This document shows, in pieces, positions 1 to 5,376 of a stretch of 5,376 bases of DNA. The translations under genes and the position numbers were made by a program. The notes under the pieces are model-generated. The model did no database searches. It saw only the letters and a list, made by a program, of their open reading frames with translations, and was not told the DNA's origin. The DNA lies in the NCBI GenBank assembly GCA_900758955.1, contig CAAETL010000015.1, forward strand, positions 1-5,376, given 5' to 3'. Within the stretch, counting starts at the first letter, position 1; each line of letters begins with the position of its first letter. Source of the stretch: an uncultured Oscillospiraceae bacterium (lineage in GTDB: Bacteria; Bacillota; Clostridia; Oscillospirales; Oscillospiraceae).

Positions 1-94
1 ATTTCAGATTCCCCCCCACCGGACCCAAGCATCTCCTTGTCTGATCCAACCCGCCTTCCCCATTTTGACGGAGGGGCCCGGTCATCGCCTTTCC

Positions 95-132
95 CGCCAT
101 GCATCAAATGATGCATGGCGTTGGTATTTTTT
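95..132 (+). terminator. Terminator-like hairpin with T-rich tail
   Basis: The arms CGCCATGCATC (95-105) and GATGCATGGCG (110-120) are perfectly complementary and form an 11-bp stem with an AAAT loop. As DNA it is a 12-bp-arm palindrome with a 2-nt centre. It is followed by TTGGTATTTTTT (121-132), nine T in twelve bases. This fits a rho-independent terminator for a + strand gene to the left of the window. The T tract is interrupted by GG, so strength is uncertain. The near-perfect palindrome could instead be a protein-binding site. No T tract flanks the other side, so it does not look bidirectional. Confidence 0.5.
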
Positions 133-244
133 AGGTGTCGTCTTTGATTTTGCATTGCTTGGCTTCATTTTACAGCCCAGTCCCTCATTTTTATCCCTCT
201 CACGCCGGTCAGAGAAACATTCTGCAACCAAAAATACAGCGTTT

Positions 245-264
245 GATGCAAAAAATCATGCATC
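245..264. repeat. Short inverted repeat GATGCA-N8-TGCATC
   Basis: Arms GATGCA (245-250) and TGCATC (259-264) flank an A-rich 8-nt spacer. The same ATGCATC word makes up the arms of the larger palindrome at 95-120, so the word occurs on both strands at two places in the upstream region. It may be a recurring protein-binding motif, or coincidence in AT-rich DNA. No function can be assigned. Confidence 0.3.
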
Positions 265-320
265 CACTGGGATTCATTACAAATTTTCAGGATAAAAACC
301 CGGGGAAAACGGGGTTTGGG

Positions 321-352
321 GGAGGAAGAAACTTCCTCCGCTTGACATTTTT
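321..352 (+). other. 8-bp hairpin upstream of the promoter, weak terminator candidate
   Basis: GGAGGAAG (321-328) pairs perfectly with CTTCCTCC (332-339) around an AAA loop. A T5 run follows only at 348-352, eight bases after the stem, which is too far for a canonical intrinsic terminator. It may be a second, weak stop for read-through from upstream, insulating the atp promoter that begins 52 bases further on. The left arm also looks like a Shine-Dalgarno sequence, but no start codon or gene follows it. Confidence 0.35.
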
Positions 353-391
353 GCGAAGAAAATGGGGAAAGATTTCTATGGATTTGGGCAA

Positions 392-420
392 TTGACAAAC
401 CCATCGGTTTGTGTAATGAT
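392..420 (+). promoter_or_regulatory. Likely sigma-A-type promoter of the atp operon (P1)
   Basis: A perfect -35 hexamer TTGACA (392-397) is followed by a 17-nt spacer and AATGAT (415-420), which matches the -10 consensus at four of six positions. TG at 412-413 one base before the hexamer makes it an extended -10. Transcription would start near 427, leaving a leader of about 138 nt before atpB. This is the best -35/-10 pair in the upstream region. Its spacer holds a perfect dyad (395-412), which suggests regulation. Confidence 0.6.
395..412. promoter_or_regulatory. Candidate operator dyad inside the promoter spacer
   Basis: ACAAACC (395-401) and GGTTTGT (406-412) are perfect inverted arms with a 4-bp centre CATC. 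They fill the space between the -35 and -10 elements of P1. A protein bound here would compete directly with RNA polymerase. The arm orientation is opposite to that of the Rex consensus (TTGTTAA-type arms), and I recognise no other consensus. A 7-bp dyad alone can arise by chance; its placement makes it a candidate. Confidence 0.4.
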
Positions 421-431
421 TCCCATTAAGA

Positions 432-459
432 TTACGAATGCTTCCCTGCCACATATAAT
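432..459 (+). promoter_or_regulatory. Possible second promoter (P2) with perfect TATAAT
   Basis: TATAAT at 454-459 is a perfect -10 hexamer. The best -35 is TTACGA (432-437) with a 16-nt spacer, matching only three of six positions, so an activator might be needed if this is used. The start would be near 466, making a shorter ~99-nt leader that still contains the hairpin at 488-513. It may be a tandem promoter with P1, or a chance match. Confidence 0.4.
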
Positions 460-487
460 AAAGCAACGCCGCCCTGGGGCGGGGCCA

Positions 488-513
488 ACAGCGCCGTTAA
501 CATGCGGCGCTGT
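488..513 (+). promoter_or_regulatory. Leader hairpin, 9-bp perfect stem
   Basis: ACAGCGCCG (488-496) pairs perfectly with CGGCGCTGT (505-513) around an 8-nt loop TTAACATG. No T tract follows, so it is not an intrinsic terminator. It lies in the untranslated leader of transcripts from either proposed promoter, 51 bases before the preferred atpB start. The ATG at 502 falls in the loop and lacks a Shine-Dalgarno sequence. Possible roles are 5' end stabilisation or control of atpB translation; neither is shown. Confidence 0.5.
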
Positions 514-525
514 AACACCCACCGC

Positions 526-560
526 GGGGGGGGGACGGCGGGAAGCGCACAAGGGGGGAG
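526..560 (+). other. G-rich tract reaching the atpB ribosome-binding site
   Basis: A run of nine G (526-534) is followed by GGG (540-542) and a run of six G (553-558) that belongs to the atpB Shine-Dalgarno region. Together these could supply four G-triplets for an intramolecular G-quadruplex, although one loop would be about 10 nt. The G9 run is also prone to slippage. If atpB used the ATG at 502, length changes here would shift its frame; with the preferred start at 565 they would only alter leader length. Confidence 0.4.
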
Positions 561-564
561 TGCT

Positions 565-1263
565 GTGGAAGAGTTTGCCCACAAGCTCATGGAAGAGATG
601 GATGTCGCCACCGTCTTCACAATTCCCATCTTTGGGGGAATTGGCGTACCGGAGTCGGTGGTGGTCAGTTGGTTTGTGATGGGGGTCCTGGTGATTGCGG
701 CGATTTTATGTACCCGCAACCTAAAGGTCATCCCCACCAGCCGGGTACAGATCGCCGTGGAACTGGTGGTTAGCAAAATTTATGCGTTATTGGAGGATCT
801 GATTGGTCCCAAGGGAAAGCGATATTTCCCGTATTTAGGCGCCGTCCTATTATTCCTGGGCGTTGCCAATCTGGCGGGTCTGTGGGGAATGAAGCCCCCT
901 ACCAAGGACCTGAACATCACCGCCGCGCTGGCGATCATGAGCATCTGCGTGGTAGAATACGCCGGGGTCCGCGCAAAGGGCCCCAAGAAATTCTTAAAGA
1001 GCTTCGCCGAACCCATCCCTATTTTGTTACCCATTAACCTGATGGAGATCGTGATCCGTCCCCTGTCCCTGTGTATGCGGCTGTTCGGCAACATCATAGG
1101 CGGCTTTGTGGTAATGGAGATGTTGATGCTGGCGGTGCCGCTGTTGGTGCCGATCCCGTTCAGTTTCTACTTCGATATTTTTGACGGCGTGCTCCAGACC
1201 TATGTATTTGTCCTGCTGACCTCCCTGTTCATTCAGGAGTCAATAGAAGAGGAGACCGAGTAG
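565..1263 (+). CDS. atpB: ATP synthase subunit a (Fo)
   Basis: Subunit a is the Fo membrane stator that carries the two half-channels for protons beside the c-ring. From the GTG at 565 it is 232 residues, normal for the family. The hallmark MRLFGN motif lies at 171-176 and R172 is the essential arginine facing the c glutamate. A conserved PPTKDLN loop (111-117) and the Gln-containing GVLQTYVF segment (Q211) in the last helix also fit. Hydrophobic segments fall near 31-49, 88-108, 117-135, 152-168, 176-198 and 203-224. The frame is open back to an ATG at 502, but that ATG sits in a hairpin loop without a ribosome-binding site and would add 21 Gly/Arg-rich residues. GTG 565 follows AAGGGGGGAG closely; ATG 589 is a less likely alternative. 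It is the first gene of the operon. Confidence 0.93.
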   Translation: MEEFAHKLMEEMDVATVFTIPIFGGIGVPESVVVSWFVMGVLVIAAILCTRNLKVIPTSRVQIAVELVVSKIYALLEDLIGPKGKRYFPYLGAVLLFLGVANLAGLWGMKPPTKDLNITAALAIMSICVVEYAGVRAKGPKKFLKSFAEPIPILLPINLMEIVIRPLSLCMRLFGNIIGGFVVMEMLMLAVPLLVPIPFSFYFDIFDGVLQTYVFVLLTSLFIQESIEEETE

Positions 1264-1319
1264 CGCGGGTCGCATCCCCGATAAACCCGGTCAAAACACG
1301 AAAAAAAGGAGAGATCTTT

Positions 1320-1544
1320 ATGACCACTTTGATTGCAATCGGCGCTGCCATCGCAGTGCTCACCGGCATCGGCGCCGGCATCGGCATCGGCATCGCCACC
1401 GGCAAGGCCTCCGACGCCATCTCCCGCCAGCCCGAGGCCGCGGGAAAAATCCGAACCACCTTCCTGTTGGGCGCCGCATTGGCCGAAGCCACTGCAATTT
1501 ACGGATTCGTCATCGCCCTGTTTATCATTCTGTTTTTGAAATAA
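1320..1544 (+). CDS. atpE: ATP synthase subunit c (Fo rotor ring)
   Basis: This 74-residue proteolipid is a two-helix hairpin that assembles into the rotating c-ring. Helix 1 has the GxGxGxGxG packing motif (G16, G18, G20, G22, G24). The polar loop is RQPEA (36-40), which contacts gamma/epsilon. Helix 2 carries the ion-binding E56 in [10 protein letters not shown]. By comparison with the Na+ ring of Ilyobacter, the position of its Gln32 is I23 and that of Ser66 is A57, so the Na+ signature is absent and H+ coupling is inferred. Translation starts at ATG 1320 behind an A-rich stretch and AGGAG (1307-1311) with 8-nt spacing. This strong site suits a subunit needed in many copies. The gene follows atpB after a 56-nt gap. 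Confidence 0.97.
   Translation: MTTLIAIGAAIAVLTGIGAGIGIGIATGKASDAISRQPEAAGKIRTTFLLGAALAEATAIYGFVIALFIILFLK
1365..1394 (+). repeat. Five tandem hexamers encoding the glycine motif of subunit c
   Basis: Positions 1365-1394 are five consecutive hexamers, GGCATC four times and GGCGCC once in second place, encoding Gly-Ile/Gly-Ala dipeptides (residues 16-25). The amino-acid pattern is conserved in the family, but here the codons are also nearly identical. Polymerase slippage by one unit would add or remove one Gly-X pair without shifting frame. Confidence 0.7.
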
Positions 1545-1677
1545 AACGATTGCGCCGCCAGGTGCGGCCGATTGTGAAATCCTAAAGTGGCGGAGGGCCG
1601 CCATGGGACTACCTATCCGATACCGCTGCGCGATCGTCGCCCGGTGTGGGAGTATCCCAAAGTTGGGAGGCAATGCC
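1545..1677 (+). other. atpE-atpF intergenic region with nested GC hairpins
   Basis: This 133-nt gap is long compared with the tight F1 junctions downstream. GCCGC (1554-1558) can pair with GCGGC (1564-1568). TGGCGG (1588-1593) pairs with CCGCCA (1598-1603), and TGGGA (1647-1651) with TCCCA (1655-1659). CCGCCA also occurs at 1555-1560 and GCGGCC at 1564-1569, so alternative pairings with 1588-1593 or 1596-1601 are possible. The middle hairpin encloses GGAGGG and the first base of an in-frame ATG at 1603. No T tract follows, so these are not terminators. Possible roles are mRNA stability or setting c-to-b expression. Confidence 0.5.
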
Positions 1678-2166
1678 ATGCTCGAATTGAACAGTGGCTT
1701 CATTTTTACAATTATTAACCTGATCGTCCTGGTTCTGCTGCTGAAAAAGTTTCTCTTTACCCCTGTGACCAAGATCATGGAGGAGCGGGAGGCTCTGATC
1801 CAGAACTCTGTTTCCGACGCGGCGCGTCAAAAGCAGGAGGCCGGTCAGCTTTTGGAGGACGCCCACCGGCAGGTGTCGGGGGCGGCCCAGGAGGCCGAAC
1901 GGGTCTCCCAAGTCCGGCTGCAACAGGCGAAGCTCCAGGAGGAGGCCCTTCTGGAGGAGGCCAAAGCCGAGTCCCAGCGCATTCTGGAAGCCGGACGGAA
2001 AAAGGCCGAGCTGGAGCGCCAGCGGACCTTGGCTTCCGCCCGCGCCCAGGTGGTGGGCCTGGCGATGGAGACCGCCCGAAAAATCTCGGGCAGCCAGGCA
2101 AACCCGGAGCATGCCGAGAGCTTGTTCCAATCCCTGTTAGAGGAAGTAGGTGACACCGATGAATAA
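1678..2166 (+). CDS. atpF: ATP synthase subunit b (Fo peripheral stalk)
   Basis: Subunit b anchors the peripheral stalk in the membrane and reaches up to F1 to hold alpha/delta still against rotation. The 162-residue product has one N-terminal transmembrane helix (about 8-27), the typical KKFLFTPVTKIMEEREA junction, and then a long charged Ala/Glu/Gln/Arg-rich coiled coil to about residue 140. Its length is normal and its C-terminus shows no fused delta domain, unlike the b-delta fusions of mycobacteria. ATG 1678 has GGGAGG (1665-1670) at 7-nt spacing. The frame is also open to ATG 1603, which would add 25 residues and has its own GGAGGG, but that site is enclosed in a hairpin. The stop overlaps the next gene by 8 nt, indicating coupled translation. 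Confidence 0.93.
   Translation: MLELNSGFIFTIINLIVLVLLLKKFLFTPVTKIMEEREALIQNSVSDAARQKQEAGQLLEDAHRQVSGAAQEAERVSQVRLQQAKLQEEALLEEAKAESQRILEAGRKKAELERQRTLASARAQVVGLAMETARKISGSQANPEHAESLFQSLLEEVGDTDE
2144..2153 (+). promoter_or_regulatory. Ribosome-binding site deciding the delta-alpha start
   Basis: AAGTAGGTGA matches nine of the ten bases of AAGGAGGTGA, the full complement of the 16S rRNA 3' end, and sits 5 nt before ATG 2159. This supports the ATG at 2159 over the in-frame GTG at 2150, which overlaps the site. It lies inside the last codons of atpF, so atpF translation would pass through it. Confidence 0.65.
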
Positions 2167-2413
2167 GGAATGGGCGCAGGAATTTTTTGCCCAGAACCGT
2201 ATCCTGAAGGCCACCCTCCGGTACGCCGCGCCCCCCTCTGAGGAGGAGCGGGAGGCTCTGAAGGCGCGGCTCAAGGCCGCCGCCCGGGCCACCGAGGTGA
2301 TTCTGGAGGAGGAGGCCGATCCCACGCTGCTGGGCGGCTATGTGCTCCAAGTAGGGGGAACGGTCTTTGATAACAGCGACCGGACCGCCTTCCACCGCCT
2401 GGAAGAACAGCTG
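2159..2413 (+). other. Delta (OSCP) C-terminal domain segment within the alpha gene
   Basis: Residues 1-85 of the fusion match the C-terminal domain of ATP synthase delta. The family pattern is visible in order: an APPSEEEREAL helix start (24-34), a hydrophobic-acidic strand VILEEEAD (47-54), the signature DPTLLGG (54-60), a strand YVLQVGG (61-67), VFDNS (69-73, usually V-x-D-G-S) and a final RLEEQL helix (80-85). The ~105-residue N-terminal six-helix domain of delta is absent. In known enzymes this C-terminal part contacts the end of subunit b. No stop or start interruption separates it from alpha. Confidence 0.85.
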
Positions 2414-3920
2414 ATGAACCAGTTGGGCCAGGGAGACGTGGTCCTGCTGATGAAATCCGCCCTGGACGGCATGGACGCGGCCCGTCAGACCGAAGAGGGG
2501 GGCGTGGTCCTCCGGGTGGGCGACGGCATCGCCGCCGTAAACGGCCTGTCCCACGTGGAATACGGCGAAATTGTCACCTTTGAAAGCGGCGTCCGGGGCA
2601 TGGTGCAGAACATCACCCCCGAGGAGGTGCTGTGCATCGTTTTCGGCGATGACAACGACGTGATGGCAGGGGACAAAGTCATCCGCACCCACCGGCGGGC
2701 CGGCGTGCCCGTTGGCGAGGGCTTCTTAGGCCGTGTGGTGAACCCCTTGGGCGAGCCCATCGACAACAAGGGAGAAATCCCCGCCGACAATTACTACCCC
2801 ATTGAGCGGGAGGCCCCCAGCGTCATCGCCCGGCAGTCGGTATCGGTGCCCATGCAGACGGGCATCCTGGTCATCGACTCCATGTTCCCCATTGGCCGGG
2901 GCCAGCGGGAACTGATTATCGGCGACCGCCAGACGGGTAAGACCTCCATCGCCCTGGACACCATCCTGAATCAGAAGGATTCCGGGGTGATCTGCGTCTA
3001 CGTGGCCATTGGCCAGAAGGCCTCCACCGTGGCCCAGGTGGTGCGCACCCTGGAAAAGCACGGGGCCATGGACTACACCGTGGTCCTCACCTCCACCGCC
3101 AGCGACTGCGCGCCGTACCAGTATATCGCGCCCTACGCCGGCACCGCCCTAGCCGAGTACTTTATGGACCAGGGTAAGGACGTTCTCATCGTCTACGACG
3201 ACCTCTCCAAGCACGCGGTGGCCTACCGGGCCCTGTCCCTGCTGCTGGAGCGGTCCCCCGGCCGTGAGGCCTATCCCGGCGACGTATTCTACCTGCACTC
3301 CCGTCTTCTGGAGCGGTCCTGCCGCTTAAACGAAAAACACGGGGGAGGCTCCCTCACCGCGCTGCCCATCGTTGAAACCTTGGCGGGCGACGTGGCCGCC
3401 TACATTCCCACCAACGTGATTTCCATCACCGACGGCCAGATCTTCCTGGAGAGCGACCTGTTCTTCGCGGGGGTGCGGCCGGCGGTCAACGTGGGCATCT
3501 CGGTCTCCCGCGTGGGCGGCGCCGCCCAGACCAAGGCCATGAAAAAGGCCTCCGGCTCCCTGCGCATCGACCTGGCCCAGTATAACGAGATGAAGGCCTT
3601 CATGCAGTTTTCCTCCGATCTGGATGAGGAGACCCAGGCCCAGTTGGAGCACGGCAAGCGGCTCATCGAAATTCTCAAGCAGCCCCTGGGCCGTCCCAAG
3701 TCCGTGGCCGAGCAGGTGATTACCCTGGTGCTGGCCCAGAACCACAGCCTGGAGAGCATCCATTTCCCCCAGGTTCGGGAGTTTGTATCCAACTTCTATC
3801 AGTGGCTTCCCACCAAGTGGCCGGAGGGCCTGAAAACCCTTCAGGAAAAGCAGGTCCTCACCGACGAGGATATTGGGACCATCTGCGCCCTGGCGGAGGA
3901 GTATCACGAGGTGGGCGGCT

Positions 3921-3934
<14 letters not shown>
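2159..3934 (+). CDS. atpA: Fused delta C-terminal domain / ATP synthase alpha subunit
   Basis: The 591-residue product carries a delta-like domain (1-85) and then a complete alpha subunit. Alpha normally has about 500-515 residues and begins 28 residues before the GTVxQVGDG strand. Here the equivalent GVVLRVGDG starts only after 114 residues. Alpha features are intact: beta-barrel (about 114-185), Walker A GDRQTGKT (255-262), Walker B region DVLIVYDDLS (341-350), the alpha/beta signature PAVNVGISVS (441-450) with arginine finger R451, and a helical C-terminal domain. Alpha binds nucleotide non-catalytically and completes the catalytic sites of beta. ATG 2159 overlaps atpF by 8 nt, and the stop overlaps atpG by 14 nt. 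An internal ATG at 2414 would give a 506-residue alpha without the delta part. The alpha identity is certain; the fusion is read directly from one open frame. Confidence 0.95.

Positions 3935-5376
<1,442 letters not shown>

Larger units (their letters stand above)
268..425. repeat. Distant inverted repeat pair, 14 nt, 13 matches
   Basis: TGGGATTCATTACA at 268-281 is matched in inverse orientation by TGTAATGATTCCCA at 412-425, with one mismatch at position 273. The right copy covers the extended -10 element of the likely operon promoter, and the copies are about 144 bp centre to centre. A pair this good is not expected often by chance in ~560 bases. The placement suggests a repeated regulator site, possibly acting by looping, but that is inference. 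Confidence 0.4.
1..564. other. Noncoding region upstream of the atp operon
   Basis: No convincing protein-coding gene is visible on either strand. The open frames here are short, low-complexity or antisense to regulatory DNA, and none resembles a known family. The first ~460 bases are richer in A+T than the downstream genes. The stretch contains a terminator-like hairpin at 95-132, an inverted repeat at 245-264, a hairpin at 321-339, promoter elements at 392-459, a leader hairpin at 488-513 and a G-rich tract at 526-560. An ATP synthase operon often begins with atpI or atpZ, but neither is seen. The most likely reading is the end of an upstream transcription unit followed by the atp regulatory region. 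Confidence 0.7.

Noticed and set aside
65..295. A 76-codon open frame on the + strand in the upstream region
   Set aside because: It runs straight through the 95-120 palindrome, has only a TTG start, no clear ribosome-binding site and no family-like features.
294..317. A minus-strand terminator: AAACCC/GGGTTT arms with a T5 run on the minus strand
   Set aside because: The stem is short or needs a bulge, and no minus-strand gene lies to its right to be terminated.
342..370. A perfect TTGACA at 342-347 as a separate promoter
   Set aside because: At 16-18 nt spacing the bases are GGGGAA, GGGAAA or GGAAAG, none resembling a -10 element.
502..564. ATG 502 as the atpB start
   Set aside because: It lies in a hairpin loop with no ribosome-binding site and adds a Gly/Arg-rich stretch unlike subunit a; GTG 565 has a purine-rich site and gives a normal length.
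2150..2166. Delta-alpha fusion as an assembly frameshift artefact
   Set aside because: Both parts lie in one uninterrupted frame, and the upstream junction abuts an intact atpF, so one indel could not hide the missing delta N-terminal domain.
1775..2692. Long minus-strand open frames opposite atpF and the alpha gene (up to 305 codons)
   Set aside because: They are low-complexity Pro/Gly/Arg- or His/Gly-rich shadows of GC-rich coding DNA and match no family.

Overview
The window holds the promoter-proximal part of an F-type (F1Fo) ATP synthase operon, all on the + strand. The order is leader, atpB (a), atpE (c), atpF (b), a fused delta/alpha gene, atpG (gamma), and the first 184 codons of atpD (beta), which runs off the right edge. 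Strong Shine-Dalgarno sequences, the a-c-b-(delta)-alpha-gamma-beta order and protein character resembling Bacillota suggest a bacterium of that phylum. GC-rich coding DNA beside an AT-richer upstream region would fit a high-GC Clostridia lineage such as Oscillospiraceae. This placement is an inference, not a database result.

Positions 1-564 contain no convincing gene. They hold an 11-bp terminator-like hairpin (95-132), an 8-bp hairpin (321-339), and a likely operon promoter (perfect TTGACA at 392, 17-nt spacer, extended -10 AATGAT at 415) whose spacer contains a perfect 7-bp dyad. A perfect TATAAT lies at 454. A 9-bp leader hairpin (488-513) and a G-rich tract (526-560) run up to the atpB ribosome-binding site. 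No atpI or atpZ precedes atpB.

Positions 565-2166 encode the membrane sector and peripheral stalk: a with its essential arginine, c with its ion-binding glutamate, and b. The c subunit lacks the glutamine and serine typical of Na+-binding rings, so proton coupling is expected. The 133-nt atpE-atpF gap has several GC-rich hairpins with mutually exclusive pairings.

The standout is the gene at 2159-3934. Its first ~85 codons match only the C-terminal domain of delta (OSCP/AtpH), fused in frame to an otherwise complete alpha subunit. No delta N-terminal domain, the part that normally caps F1 by binding the alpha N-termini, is encoded between atpF and this gene. With three alpha subunits per F1, the fusion predicts up to three delta C-terminal domains per enzyme unless an internal start (ATG at 2414, giving a normal 506-residue alpha) supplies unfused alpha.

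atpG overlaps the fusion gene by 14 nt and atpD starts one base after atpG, so the F1 genes look translationally coupled. The products would form a membrane H+-ATP synthase/ATPase; epsilon (atpC) and the rest of beta lie beyond the window.
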